Of a DNA stretch of 64,000 bases, positions 11,423-24,674 are shown piece by piece. The DNA is taken from NCBI GenBank assembly GCA_022592445.1, contig JABYQR010000048.1:124001-188000 (forward strand), in the 5' to 3' direction. Source of the stretch: Cytidiella melzeri (taxonomy: Eukaryota; Basidiomycota; Agaricomycetes; Polyporales; Irpicaceae). The translations under genes were made by a program, and so were the position numbers. How positions within the stretch are numbered: the first letter of the stretch is position 1; each line of letters starts with the position of its first letter. The notes under the pieces were generated by a model. The model was not told the origin of the DNA. It was given only the letters and a program-made list of their open reading frames with translations, and did not search any database.

Positions 11423-14400
11423 ATGTCCGGTCTGTCGTCGTTCTTTCCATCCAAACTGCTTGGATCTATGCATCCTCGCGACCGTCCGTCAGCACCTGAT
11501 CCATTGGCTCGCCTCCGCTTTGCGTTGGATACGATGCCAGGCTCGAGGAAGTATGTCTTTACCCCTGCTACGCGTGCTGAAATACTCTCCGAACTCTACG
11601 ACGCGTTCTGGGGACAGTACGCGCATCTCTTCCTTCTCAACTCAAATTCAAGCCTGCCAATGCATGCGCTGCTTAGCGAGGTTCAAGCTCGGATGGGCGC
11701 GTATAAGGAGGCACCCGCAGTACCAGGAAGACCGTGCGGACATTTGTTCAAGAAAGGAGAGGCCTGTTTCCGCTGCAAGTACGTGATGTAGTTTCTTCGA
11801 CTCGCTGTATCTAATATGGGCTCCGGAAAGGGACTGCGCTTTAGACGAGAGTTGTGTTCTCTGCTTCAGATGCTTCGAGGCAACGGACCACACGGACCAC
11901 AATGTCAGTTTCTTCATAGCCCAGCAGTCAGGTGGTTCTTGCGACTGTGGCGATCTTGAAGCCTGGAGGCAAACCATCAACTGTCCTCACCACCCGCCTT
12001 CTCAAGAAGGACTAGACTATATCAGCTCTTTCACTGCGAAGACGATACAGGCTACACCGAAGGTTACACCTAAAGTTATTCTGGGTTCAGATATACCACC
12101 CATCAGGAATTATCCTGGGCGAATGCCTATCCCTCCGGAACTCCAAGAGTCGATGGCCAGGACCATTGGTTATGCGATCGATTACGTGTTGGATACCCTG
12201 GACTTTTCTCCCGAGGTGACCATCGCGCCCTTGAACGAGGAAATGCTTTGGAAACAGCCGTCCGGCGATCCCATGATGATGAAGGACCAGTTTTGTGTAG
12301 TCATGTGGAATGATGACAAGCACTCCTTCGCCGAGGTTATACAACTTTTGCTGGATTTGACTGGTCGTACGCGAGAGGAAGCTTTGGAAGTTGCGAACAG
12401 GATAGACGATCAAGGACGAGACATCATCGAGATGAATAGTAACATCCCCCGGCTCCTGGACATGGGCCAGTCAATCGCACAGATTGATCTTGGAGTTACC
12501 ATCCGTCGGGCATACGATACTTTCCGCGAACAGGTCAGCGCCGTCATCATTGAATGGCTTTTGGATCTGGCGCGGTGCTGCCTGGGATCAGATACTCTTA
12601 TTCTACGCGAACTCATAGCTTCTGAACTGCTTTCCCCCAGGAAACAGACCTACGCACGCGCTTTCACAGATTCTAGTCCTGTTGTCGCCGATATCAGCGA
12701 CCCTGCCAGGCTGGACTGGCTTCTTCTCTATCACACTAAGCTTTGGAAGAAGCCGAGGTTAGACTTGAAGGAAGTTTATGCTTCGCTTCTCATACTTAGC
12801 CATGATCACAAGCTTGCCATCGGTAAGTACATTGATTTCTCCATGCCTAGCATCATTAATGTCGCTCTAGCTTCACATTTTACCAACGTCTACAGCAGGG
12901 TGATCGACGCGTATTTGTTGACGGATCGCGAAGCAGAGACGTCTATCAAGTACTTTGCTCTGCAGCTCTTCACAGTACCATCCGTCTCTTTATACCTCGT
13001 CCGTCACCAGAATGTTGTTTCCCGACTCCTCTCCATTATCGCCGCCTTCTTCACGAACCAAATACAGGACAATAGGATCGTCTATCCTCCTAACCCACAG
13101 GCTGATGTGGACGTCGACACTTTCCCCTTCAAGTCCAAGAGGTTTATGACCATCTTCAGTGATTTACGAAACCTCTGTCATAATGAGCCGGTTCAGCAGT
13201 TGATCGCCCATAATCGCGAGTTCATTACACAATTTTCACGAACATGCCAGCTCTTCATGTGCGTGAATCCCAATAAACGCGCGGCTTCTAGTCATGTCGA
13301 ATACGAGACCGACGTATGGATAAGCGTCTTCAACGTGACCCTGTCGCTGTCCCGCGTCATCAAGGTTTACGGGGAGGCGTTTTCGCGATCTACGGTAGCG
13401 GAGCTGGTTTCAGCAATCACCACGGTCATGCATCACATCCTTATGGTTTCGGCTGTTCACACCGAAGACAGGGATCCAACCAGATTCCCTCGTATCGCCT
13501 TCCATCACGTCGAATTTGGCAATGCTACGTACGAAGTTGTCGATTTTGAAGTCATGGAGGGTTGGGTCAGTTTCCATCACTCTCTGCAATGGTTGCTGGC
13601 GGAACTCTTCAAACATGTCGATATCCTAGATGATGGGCCACTACGAGAGGTGGGGATAGGCAGCCTTCGTGAAGTTTGCTTGCGCAATGCAAGCGTTCAG
13701 GCTATTCAGACCATTATCGATTATCCACTGCGAGGTAAGCTGGCTGCGTAATTATGTCGAGGCAATACGTGCTTAATCAGTCTAGTTATATCCATGGTCG
13801 CACAAATCCGCGCGGGCTTGTGGGTTCGCAATGGTTTCGCCATCCGAGGCCAGGTAATGCACTACCGCGACTTCATGTTGCGCGAGCTCTGTTACGACCA
13901 AGATCTCTTTATACTGCAAACAGCCTTGATCGTCTTGGAGCCGAATACCGTAATTGTCACCATGCTCGACAGATTCTCTCTTGCAGGATACTTCACTGGA
14001 GCGACACTGCACCATGTGTATGACAGTACACAGCTGGCGAATATGGTCGAGGAGTTCTTGTATGTTTTGATCACAATTCTCACGGAACGAGCGAACGCTA
14101 TCAAGATGCCTCTGCCTCAAGCTGTTCGGCGTGAGATCGTCCATGCGCTGGCGTTGGGGCCTTGCACCTACACCGAGCTGGTCAAGCGCGTGGCGGAACG
14201 AAAATCTGAAGATATCTGTTTTGACCGTGTTTTGAAAGACGTCGCAAACTTCAAACCTCCCGAGTCTACCACTGATTCTGGCCTATACGAGTTAAAGGAC
14301 GAGGCCTTCGACGAAGTCAATCCATTTTTCTACCACCATACTCGTAACAAACGCGAGGAGGTCGAGCTGATTTTGCGTAACCGCCTGAAGAAGAAAGCCG

Positions 14401-17140
14401 GCCTTGATGATCCGGTACTCATCCCGAAACCCACTGAGATCACCCATGGTCCTTTCCGCGCATTGCCTGCCGTCTTCGAATCAGAAGTATTACTGCAGAT
14501 CATGTTTTACGGCATGTTCAACGTTATTGGCATCACCGACGCTATGGGTTCCGCCCCTCCTTCTGCTGAAGCTATTCTCGACCAGTCACTACATCTCGTC
14601 ATGCTGGCAGTCATCGAGCGTCCGCAGACATTTAGTGACCTTGCTGTCATCAAAGTCTTCGAAGAAAACCAGAACTTGATAGACGTACTCTCCGCTCTCG
14701 AACACAACGGCAAGTATAGCAAAATCTACAAGGCGCGGATACAATGGATACTGTCGCAGATTGCGCAATATCGGCCGCAGGAGGTTCAAGCACGTCACAT
14801 ATCAGCTCCATCTACCACACTCGACCCCGAGGACGCCAAGAAACGCGCAGCGAAGGCTCGTCAGGAGTCGCTCATGAAGCAGATGAAGGCGCAACAAGCG
14901 AGTTTCGCTACGAACTTCAACGATCTCGATGATGAAGACGAGGATGAGATGGCAGAAACCCTTCCAGCACCAATTTCATATGGGACTTGTATTGTCTGCC
15001 AAGAAGAGTTGAATTCTTCTCGAGCTTTCGGCTCTCTGGGCCTTATACAGCCTAGTCGACTTCTGCGACGGTATCCAGATACACAGCCCGACTGTATCAA
15101 TGAAGTCCTGTCGGCGGCTGACTCGCTGGATCACCCAGCTCCCACGTCCCACATTCCTTCCTTTGCTGCCGCCGTTGCGCAGTGTGACGTGAAGCCTCGT
15201 GCCGCCACTTTCGAAGGTTTCCCGCCACAGTTCACTCGCTTCGGTCTCCATTCGTCCGTATGCAGTCACATGATGCATCTGGAATGCTTTACGGTTTACA
15301 GTGCCTCAATCCGCCAGCGACATCGCGCCCAGCCGATGAGGAATCACCCAGAAAGCATTCCGCGCAAGGAATATATTTGCCCGCTGTGCAAGTCGCTGGG
15401 TAATGTTATCATTCCCGTTGTCCCTTCGACACCTCCGCAGCTGAACACAATTCCATTCACGGAGTGGATACGGTCCGCTGGAATCAGCATTCTCAAATCC
15501 AAGCCTGATTTGATGTTGGACTCTCTTCAGCTCCGCACTGGCACGGGAGAATTTGCATTCTGGGCAGCACAGGATCCAGGTTATCAGTCGTACACGCGTT
15601 CACCTGACCAACCAGACTCTGGAGAACTGCACAAGATGGTTGATACGCTAATGGGCGTCGCTAAAACGATCTCTCAGCAAACGCGGCATCTCCGTGATCG
15701 TGTCGAGCCAGACTCCAGTGACAGGGGTTCAGGCATGTATCTGCCTGAAGACTTGGTTGGCTACACCATTGCTAGTATCGAGGTTGCACAACGCGGGCAA
15801 GGCTTGCCAGGGACTACTGTAGACCATAGCCTGACAGAATCACAGACGAGAATGATACAAGGCTTGGTAGCATGTTTGACGAAGCTCGCCGCGTTACATT
15901 TCAAAACTCGTCCTGACGAAGGTCGAGATGCAATACGCCAAGCCATTATCAAACGTCTATTACCGGAGTGGACTCGTTCATCCGTCGCCTATTCGTTCCC
16001 TCTCCTCCTCAGGGATCCGTTCACAATCCTGGTTGAGACCGCTGCTGTGGCCCCGGAGATGCTTCACCACATATTGATTTTTGCGTACTACGCTTTCCTG
16101 GCCAGAACTGTTGTTGGACTCCTGTATGTCCTCAACAAGGCAAGACCTCCACCAGTGACGTCCCCAACACAGCGCCAATACGAAGATATCTTCGGTGATA
16201 TACACATGTTCGTCATGTCTGTCATTCGACCATCTCCTGTCTTCGAGCATGCAGCGGAGATAGCTTTCCAGGCTTTTGGTGACGCTCGTATCGAAAAGCT
16301 TCTCTACGTGTTCACACTCCCGTTCCTGCGCCGCGCCGCGATTCTCTGTCGCACCATACTTCCCACCGCATTCCAAACACCAGCCTCAACAGACGATATG
16401 TGCGAATACAAGCGACTCTTGATGATGCTCAATATTCCTCCCCTTGCTGGTTTACCTAAGCAGGAGACACTGCAGACTGCCCTCGGAGGATGGTGTGCAC
16501 ATTATGGTCACTCGCCTGCGGCTTCGCAGTTGAACTGTGGTATTACCCTGGACTATCCTATCATATACCAAATCGCCAAACTTCCCATTGTCCTGGATAG
16601 CCTCCTCATCGACCAGGAGAAGAATATGATGTGTACACGTTGCAAAACTGTCCCACACGACGCTGCCATATGCTTGATGTGTGGGGCCACATGCTGTTTG
16701 CAATCGCATTGCTGCATGGATTACGACAGCCAGAGCAGGGGTGAATGCAACATGCATCTTAGGGAGTAAGTGCTGTTCATTCAAGACCTACAAATCACTG
16801 ACCGCTGAATGTTTTAGATGCTCGGGTCCCGTCGGTGTCTACTTCTGCGTCAAGCGTTGTGCGATGCTTTACCTATACGCCAATAACGGCACCTTTGGAC
16901 AATCACCCTATCTGGATGTTCATGGTGAAGCTGACATGTCCATGAGGTTCGTCATCAATGACTTGGTGTACTAACTAGCTCTTGCTAAATTACATGGCAC
17001 ACAGACGGGGTCGCAGACAGTTTCTACATCAGGGCAGGTGGGAGGAGATACGAAGGATATGGCTGAACCACGGGATCCCTACCCTGATAGCTCGCAGGTT
17101 GGAGAGCACAGTCGATAGCGGCGGATGGGAGACGATGTAG
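11423..17140 (+). CDS. UBR1: E3 ubiquitin-protein ligase UBR1 (N-recognin)
   Basis: Recognises N-degrons and ubiquitinates their carriers with an E2 of the Ubc2/Rad6 type (known for the family). Five exons, 11423-11778, 11831-13734, 13786-16765, 16818-16946 and 17005-17140, join in frame to 1835 codons with stop, close to yeast and other fungal UBR1. The UBR box covers about residues 104-175 (CGHLFKKGEACFRCK, DCALDESCVLCFRC, SCDCGD, NCPHH). A ClpS-like domain follows near 270-330 (VVMWNDDKHSFAEV). An acidic patch (DDEDEDEMAE) precedes a split RING at about 1154-1284 (CIVCQEEL, HMMHLECF, CPLCK). A cysteine-rich C-terminal region (CTRCKTVPHDAAICLMCG) ends in RGRRQFLHQGRWEEIRRIW. The start MSGLSSFF has no in-frame ATG upstream. 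The gene looks intact. Confidence 0.95.
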
Positions 17141-17277
17141 TATTTTTTAGAATACCCCCACACTTCGGCATCATCATGTTTTCGAGGCATAGATCACATC
17201 TGTATTATTTCGCGTATTGACACTTCAGCTTAACGCACTCGAGACCGTCCTTTCGCAAGGAGGGTTCAGGCTAACCG

Positions 17278-19621
17278 TCATGAAGCCCTGGCTGTTTCCA
17301 GCCTCACCACCGTCCTGTCTTTGCCAATGATGTGTATGATATCAGCAACACTTGGTCCAGTCTGTGGTTCTCGAGTCAGGTTGCTTAGAACAGATGGCAG
17401 GCTTGGGAACACTTACCCTCATCCCTGTCATTGCTCGGCGAACCACCGTCATGGCTGCTTTTGACTGCATCTGCAGCTTTGCGATTTCTTCATGAAGGAG
17501 ATCGTTCAGATACTGAACCTGCCAGGGTATTTTGGCATCTGAAAAGCGAACTAGGAGACTATCTAGGAAGATATCTGGGGTGGCCCTGTATTATTATACT
17601 ATTCGGAGATATAATTGCCTGAAGCTCCGAAATCACGCACCATGCGTTGCTTGAGGCACCGACTGAAACATGGATACAGCCTCGTGCGACGTCAAGTCAG
17701 GCTCGACGAAGAAGAAAGGTGCGAGGGTGGGCATATCTTGTAGATTAGTCAAGCGACCCTAACGGACAAGGCAATCATCAGTGCATTCTCGGGAGATATG
17801 TGAAACATCCATTTTTATCTACCTTCATTGAGGATATGGTTTGCCTTATGTATGGAACGGTCGTATATTGACTATGGAGACATGATCAGCAACTACGCAT
17901 ACAACAGATGCCATCAACAGTACCTTGACGGAAAGGCCTGCTTTATCGTAGGGTGAACGCGCTCTGCGAGCTCCGAAAGGCCATCATCAGAAGAGATGGA
18001 CCGTAAGAGATGCTGTTTATTCAAGTATTCTAGCTTCATCGGGTCAAGGATTGTACGTCTATGCGTGATGGAAGTCAGTTCGAACTAGAATAATTCCATG
18101 TCAAGACAGACTATACGTTTCACAAGAAAAAGCAACGGACCGCTTCAATCATCTCGGGCAGGGACATAGGTGTCGTACTGTCTGGGGCTTGTTTTAAAGA
18201 TGGTGGCTGAGGCACAGATTCTTGGGAGGAATTTGCATGGGACTGAACACCCCAACCTGCTAGTGCAAGCCAATTCAGAATTGCTGCAGGTTCCCATCCT
18301 CTTCTCTGGCGGGCTCTCTTAGCAGATAATTGAGAAGCAGCGAAAAAAGATTATGCCATACCTTGTAGTCAAATACCTGAACATCACCCTTACGTTTTGA
18401 CATTTTTGTGCCATCAGGGTTCAGAAGGAGAGGTACATGAGCAAATTGAGGAGGTTTGAAGGATAGTGCTGCGTAGAGATCGAGGTGTAATGGCACAGAC
18501 GGTAGCCATTCCTGTAGGTTGTGTCAACGTCTTTGAAATTCTCCGCAAGTACAAACAAGCCTACCTCTCCCCGAAGAACATGAGTGATTCCCATCTCATG
18601 GTCGTCGACAACGGAGGCGAGGTGATACGTTGGGAATAGATCTGACTTCAGGAGCACTGGGTCTGTGGGTAGAGACGCGTGAGCATCGCGCAATGTCCCA
18701 AAAACTAAATCGGCAGGGGCTGAGCGTGCGGGTAAATTGCTGTCCTACGTGAATGTGAACTAACTTCGGTCTAGTGAGAAATTGTTACTCACATTCAGTC
18801 TAACCACAGATTTCTCGCCTGCTCTCATCCGGCGCGCTACCTCCTCTTCTGTCAGGTTAAGACACGTTTTGTCATAAGTTGCGTTGGAGCCTGTCCGTGC
18901 CAGCTTTTCGCGAGTTTGCGCCAGCTTGTCTGGAGAACAGAAGCAGCGATAGGCACGGCCGGACTGACCTGAAGACGTAAGTACACTTTCGACTTGTTCG
19001 TCACGGTGAAAGCCTGACCTCAACCAGCCTTTTGGCATGCGAATGATACAAATCTAGTCGTTCCGACTGCCCAGAGTTAATGACAATGGACTGCATGTAC
19101 CATAGGAGATGCTCACCTGGAAGTAAGGGCCGTGTGGACCATTCCTCCCTGGGCCTGTTGGTCAAACAGTCAGCGATGGCCGCTGAGCTAGTGACTCAAG
19201 GTGAATTCACACCATAATCGTATTCAATTCCAGCCCACTCTAGTGCGCTACGTATACCATCGACAGCTCCAGGTACGGCTCGAGTCTGGGATGGAATGCG
19301 AGTTAATCGTGTGGGGCATCCTGTAAGCGTTCAGATTTACTGACTGCGTCCGTGTCCTCAATGCGCAGAATGAGTTTCCCACTATGTTTCTTCGCGAGAA
19401 GATAGTTGTAGAGAGCTGTGCGCAGCCCACCCAGATGAAGAGCACCAGTCGGAGATGGCGCAAAGCGAAGCAGGACTGTCATGGCTGGTACAATACGTCT
19501 CGCAAAGAGCTTTGTGAGCGTAGTTTATACGCTCAACACATACCACAGATCAGCTGGTCGTCGCACAGAGCAGGCGTGCGGTTGCGTCAAGAGCGCTCCG
19601 GTGATTCCATTGATGCGCCAT
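17278..19621 (-). CDS. MSE1: Mitochondrial glutamyl-tRNA synthetase
   Basis: Charges mitochondrial tRNA-Glu (and in many eukaryotes tRNA-Gln for later amidation). The class I signature [20 protein letters not shown] is read from about 19466 on the minus strand. The zinc-less middle ([19 protein letters not shown]), the [15 protein letters not shown] block and the KMSKRKGDV motif near 18390 follow. The last exon reads [16 protein letters not shown] and stops at 17278-17280. Several 50-60 nt introns are needed. For the 5' end I prefer ATG at 19621 ([18 protein letters not shown], Arg-rich and presequence-like), spliced from a GTGCGA donor to ACAG just before [11 protein letters not shown]. The alternative is ATG at 19482 without a presequence. 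The gene converges on UBR1 with 137 nt between stops. Confidence 0.88.
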
Positions 19622-20107
19622 CACTTGATGCGCTCACACAACGATCAGGTCCTCCCGCGTTGACCATGCCGCGGCAACGTATAAGTTGCGACAAAGACAT
19701 ATACAACATTTCATTATGATCCATTCAATGCTCCAAGTGAAACCTGTGTACATTGGAGCGGGTAGTGAAATAGGGGTGAGCTATAATACGAGGCTATGCT
19801 GCGGGACGAAAGGAAGGACGATTGACTGAACCAAAAACCTTAGTATCATAGTCAGGGTGAGAAGACCGACTAAACACGGCAGCATAATTTGCTTTTCCGG
19901 AAAGCAGCGTGTCTTTCGATCCGAAATCCGAAGGGAATGAGTGATTTATCATAATTGCCTATCCACCGAAATTGCCATATCCGAGAGTGAAGATCTTCAG
20001 TCCGCTAGCGGCTGCCACGGATCCAACGTTGAATGGGTCCTAGCATTCTATGAGTGCCCAACAGTACTTGCATACCATGGACATGTGCGGTGCTGTGTAG
20101 CTGTGAA
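19622..20107. other. Intergenic
   Basis: This region lies upstream of the mitochondrial GluRS and downstream of the next minus-strand gene. It has no convincing coding frame, and nothing else is identifiable. Confidence 0.5.
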
Positions 20108-20904
20108 TTACACAGCATAGGCCAGGACGGGGACCCAAGTCGATCGGGAAATGCGCCTAAGCTCCAGCAGGTAGACCTGGCCATATTCGATGAAACCCCG
20201 GCCAACGCGCCACCCGGGCTGGGCGGGGACATAGCGGGCTCGATCCTATGGCGATGCACATGATTAAGTCTATAAAGCCACGAAAATTGAACCGTAAACA
20301 TACGCTCATGAACTCGTTGACCACTTCCGCAACCTGCCTAGCAATCTTGCTGCGGTCCTGCAATCCCCTCACGCGACGCGCGTACTTCTGCCTCGTGAAG
20401 GAGCTGTAGCCTGGCCACTGCACATAACAAGGTGTCGGTCACTGAAGTTTGGCTGATTGATGGCATACGTACTTCGATCCTGTACGAGACCTTGGCACTT
20501 GACGAGTGCATCACTTCCACGACACAGCCTGCCAGACCTGTCAAATCGCCTTGCAGTGCATCCAACAAGCGTACTCCCTGCCTTCCGTCAACCCAAAACT
20601 CAATAGCTGGGTAGCCAATAAATTCGTGTTGCGTCCGGGAGCTGTTCTCTGCTCGAGGGAGTTTGATCAGAGTACGCTCAGGCTGGGCGGACTAATCAGA
20701 CACTTTCACATCAATGGCACATAGACGTACCTGAGCAGACGACTGGGATGTCAGCGCATTAGCATGAACAGTAGGCAGCACGCCTGAGGACTGAAGGTCA
20801 GACCAGAGCTCGTCTGAGAAAGGGTGGAAGCATCGTTGGCCACCTAAAGATTCCAATGGAACTATCGGAACGTGTGACATGTTGTAGAAATCTTCGGGTG
20901 GCAT
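20108..20904 (-). CDS. Conserved basidiomycete protein of unknown function (214 aa)
   Basis: Four exons, 20731-20904, 20473-20691, 20304-20417 and 20108-20245, all phase 0, give 215 codons with stop. The protein starts MPPEDFYNMSHVPIVPLESL. The core contains GYPAIEFWVDGRQGVRLLDA, then LQGDLTGLAG, KVSYRIEWPGYSSFTRQ and a helical piece (ARQVAEVVNEFM). It ends with the strand-like block LLELRRISRSTWVPVLAY. I know this arrangement (wG-P-fEf-vnG-GVRL-DA, kVsYRi-WPGY, L-ELR-vSrgsW-PvL) from large families of uncharacterised agaricomycete proteins; that is recall, not a search. There is no signal peptide or TM helix. A second, damaged stretch with a matching block lies at about 24820-25180. Confidence 0.7.
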
Positions 20905-20941
20905 TGGCGATGGGGCTTGGGTTATTCAGGGCTGGATCAGG

Positions 20942-22530
20942 TCAGTTGTTCCTGACGGACTCTGTGTCCGTTTTATACTCCTTCGCGTAGTAGTCCAACA
21001 GCGAAATGGCGTCCCGTCGTGACTGAACAAGGGGATGCATCAGTGTGTGGTATGACAGTTATCTGTGGCTCATAAGGGAAGCGGAAGAGCGACTCACCAA
21101 GACCAGAACTCTCACGCTAGGCTGTATGACTCGAGAAGAAACCCAGGAACACCGCGAGGCCAATGTATATACACCGCCAGGACGGCAGCGTTACCCCAAA
21201 TTCGTGATTTCGAATGTCAAGAACCGGCGGGCCATAGCAGAGATCCGCTCACTTGTCTAGTGCGAAGTGTCCTGGGTGTGAATATGGCTTACCGTACAGA
21301 AATATCCGCGGAATAGCAATTGTAGTGCGTAGCACAAGGCATTTGGTGACGTGTCAGACCTTCAACGGGAACCCCCGTACTAAGCATCACAAACCCGCAC
21401 CAGTTCTGCTGATCAACCAAGTGAGTGAGCGGGTGGGTTGTCCATCCCTGTCCAACAACATCTCAGAGCTATGGTTTCAGCCTCCATAACGCCATGGATA
21501 GCAGAAGCGCTTTGATGAACATCCGTCCAGCGCATGCACATGGAATACACTCCCATGTTCTGGAGTCCACGAGGGCGCATGCGAGTCTAATCTCTACACA
21601 CAAGATTCAGCGGCGACTATTGAAATCAAGGACGATAGAACCAGATATGCTGTAACAGAGCGACTGGATCAGCTGCATGGCCTTCTTGCATTGGTGACTT
21701 GCCTTCCACCGACATTTTCATTTTCTCTCCGGACTGTTTGATGGACTGACCAGTATTACGATGATGAACAATTCCCGCGGTACATCCTAAAAACCGGTGA
21801 GGCCCATCTTCGTTCTGATCCCCCGACCCGTATGTTCACTGCGCCGCTCAAGCATATGTCCCTTCCGACGCTAAAACTGAGCTGAAGAGCGAAGATGTCT
21901 GCGCGGAGAGCCATGGATCCGAGTTCTTCACGTAGCCATATGAACGAATGGCCCGATGCAGAGGTGTTAGGTCGCAGATTGCCAGAGACTCACACCATTG
22001 GAAGTCTGTGACCTTACGAGGCCATGATGTGATGTAAAATGCAGCACACACTTGCTTCGCACAAGCTTGGGGAGATCCGTGGGGTGTGTAAGATCTACCG
22101 CCATGGCATTGTGGAAAGGTTTGTGGGCACGCCTTCACCTGTCGAGATCCGCAAGTGCCAGCTGTGCGTCTGTCTGACAAAAGAGCCGGAACGTACGGTG
22201 AGAAGAGAACGGTGTACGGCCATGTCCTTTACGTTTGTCTTAACTGCAGGGCTGTCAGAAGCCACATAGGTAGTAGGAATTCGGAACTTATGCCGGCGGG
22301 TCAGGTGCAGAATGTGCTGTTAGATCAACTTGTGGGTTTGTACCTAAGGGTTGACATGTACATCTACGCGTTACCGATTAGAATTGAAGTCAGCCACAAC
22401 ACATTGAGCTCAGCGCGGAAAGACATACCACAATCCTTGTATCCGGTCGGATCGAACTTTACTGGCATACCCCTTTTGAACCGCACTATACAATGGCCAT
22501 TGAGATGCGGAAACTTTCTAGTATCTCCCC
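20942..22530 (-). pseudogene. Decayed or unresolved minus-strand coding material
   Basis: Protein-like pieces occur on the minus strand but do not join into one gene. Near 20942-21015 an exon after a TTCAG acceptor reads SRRDAISLLDYYAKEYKTD and stops. Near 21120-21200 a TM-like run (CIYIGLAVFLGFFS) is followed by an in-frame stop. Near 21850-22000 there is LAICDLTPLHRAIRSYGYV. Near 22030-22150 there are AMAVDLTHPTDLPKLVRSK and an overlapping alternative frame. Near 22460 there is RGMPVKFDPTGYKDCG, followed by a good GTATGT donor. This may be one or two broken genes, one of them a membrane protein, or an intron-rich gene I could not phase. Confidence 0.3.
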
Positions 22531-22595
22531 CATCAACTCTCCAACTACCTGAATAGTTCCTAGAGGTGGATCGATCGGTTGGTGTTGGCGGTGTC

Positions 22596-23938
22596 TCAGA
22601 AAACTCCGTTAGTCAATCTCTCTCTCCACATACTCCCCAGTCCGCTCTCTCCAGGGTCTACGTCGCTCGCCAGGACCTTCCGCTGCACGACTATGCTGGG
22701 CACGACGGAGTAGCTTTTCAAACGTCCTGTTTGAATTAACCACGAATACGCCTGGTCCAATGCACGCGAGTATGCAAATGGCGGATAGGACAGATGCGCA
22801 AGAAGCTTGACAGCGCCACGACGGGAGACAGCGTACGCATGAGTGCATTTGGGGGCATGCGATGAATGAAGCGTCATCAGACTGTTGAAGTCACTCGACG
22901 GCGAGTCAGCCAACGGAGGCCAGTAAGACTCGTTGGACCAACAATGACCTTGCCGTGTATATGGTGAATGCACAGTAAAACATGAATATATGTCTCACCT
23001 AGGAACAGCATATCCCAGTCGGACGGAAGCACAGCCCAAACACTACGAATGCGGCCATGAAAATCTCGCTCGATGTTGACGTCGTCTTCGAGGATCAGGT
23101 ACGCTTCGGCTAGGTTTGATTCGTCCTGGATCGTGTTATTCGATTGTCCCGCGATATGCTGTAAGAGTCGAACATGAGAGTACCAACACGCTATCTTCGG
23201 TGGCGACAAGATCAAATGAGGCGGTAGCGTTGTATTATACGGTGGCCCTGATGTCTTGTTCCCTGTTGCGCAGGTGAGCGGCAACGTCTTTGCTTCAAAC
23301 CGTCGTTCGGTGTCTTTATGGAGAAGGTAAGGGGCGACTGTAGAGTACAGAATAGCTGAATCAGGAGGGCTTGCCGAGGGATTTGTAGTTGCGTGATGAG
23401 TAAGAACGCCAGAGAGCAAGTTCACCGGCCAAGAGAATTCTTCTGGGTACCAAGGGATTGCGGTCATCTCCGCACGATTCGCCATTACTTGCTCCAGTAT
23501 TGTTGCAACTGAGGGGTTATCCGAAGAAACAGCGTCGAAGTATGTCCAGTTGAGGTTGAGCACTTGACTGACTCTTTCCATCTCGGCGCGCCTGTCTTCT
23601 CGATGCGGTAGAGAGACAACATAGACATGGGAGAAAAATTGAGAGAACTGCGGCTTTGAATATATGGACTGAGGAATGAGGGGCAAGACGGTGCTGGGAA
23701 TGGCACCACTGCTGGTAGTGTTTGATTGGACAGCGTTTAGAAAGTCATCAAGGAACTGGAGAGTCCTTTCAGAGAAACCTTTGGTTATTGGTACACTCGC
23801 AAAGAACATCCAGACAGAGCATAACAAGGAGAGTACGACGAGAACGAGCAAAGAGATTCGTTGCTGCCTGCGCATGATGAGCGTAGCGGACTGAGGAGGG
23901 AGACGGTGGCCATCAAACTTTTTGGACGAACAATCCAT
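22596..23938 (-). CDS. GT25-like glycosyltransferase, type II membrane protein (430 aa)
   Basis: Two exons, 22999-23938 and 22596-22948, join with phase 1 to 431 codons including the stop. A short cytosolic N-terminus is followed by one hydrophobic helix (ISLLVLVVLSLLCSVWMFF), the usual Golgi signal-anchor layout. The catalytic part starts at VYVVSLPHREDRRAEMERV, the conserved opening of family 25 (LPS-type) glycosyltransferases. It continues with YLILEDDVNIERDF, the acidic metal/nucleotide-sugar site, and DWDMLFLGHCWSNESYWPP across the splice. The last part carries THAYAVSRRGAVKLL and the end SYSVVPSIVVQRK. Sugar donor and acceptor are unknown; family members transfer galactose or glucose. 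The start MDCSSKK is the first ATG of the frame. Confidence 0.88.
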
Positions 23939-24205
23939 GACGTCAGAGTTGGACGCAAGTTTTTCGCGACGTTATTTATTGAGATACAGTCATGAATTCA
24001 TTTCCTAAACGCAAACCTCAAATGTTAAAGTCGAGAAAACGTGCAATGCGGTCCTGATAGGAATTCAGTGTTTCGGCTGAGTCGACGGTCCCGGTCAGCC
24101 CCCGTTCTACTAGTAGTGCAAGCCGAAGCTTGAAGCTGACCAGCTTTATGCAAAGCTTAGCATCCACGTCCACTACAGTGCCACCACCCTCCCAGTCGTT
24201 CATCA

Positions 24206-24674
24206 ATGGCTTCTTCTGCTGCTCAAATGCGTGCTCTCACGATTGTGTCCTACGTTGTTCTCGGTGTACTCTTCACTGCAGCGATGCTTCTGGCTCTCTG
24301 GGCGCGATCCCGCAGAATTCAGCGACACAGAACACTCCGTGCGACCTTGGCTCATGCAGAAGTCGCTCCGGGAACGGGTAGCGATACAAGCGGGAATACA
24401 TGCGCCTGTCTAGTAAGCCCATTCTAGCTCTGTCACGGAGAACTTGAGCTGATAGCATCGTTATAAGCCAACCGTTGAGACAGACCCTTTCCAGACACCT
24501 GCCGACGATCAGACTCATGGCATAGAGCCTCCCGAGTGGGCCATCCAATACCAGCGCTACCTAGAGTCTGATCCAGCGAGCCAGCAACCACAAACCACCT
24601 CCGCGCTCCAAAGTGGTTTGCCGACGAACAGTTACCCCCGAGGGCTTGGAATCTTGATGAAACCAGAGCACTGA
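24206..24674 (+). CDS. Small single-pass membrane protein (about 141 aa)
   Basis: Exon 1 (24206-24412) encodes MASSAAQMRALTIVSYVVLG, continuing into a hydrophobic helix (FTAAMLLALWARSRRIQRHR) with an Arg-rich stop-transfer. The GTAAGC donor leads to an acceptor at 24455 (GATAG) or, also in phase, at 24467. Exon 2 then reads THGIEPPEWAIQYQRYLESD and ends LGILMKPEH at 24672-24674. The product has one N-terminal TM helix and a polar C-terminal domain of about 100 residues. I do not recognise the family. It is divergent from the GT25 gene, 267 nt away, so they probably share a promoter region. In-frame continuation across the intron supports a real gene. Confidence 0.55.
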
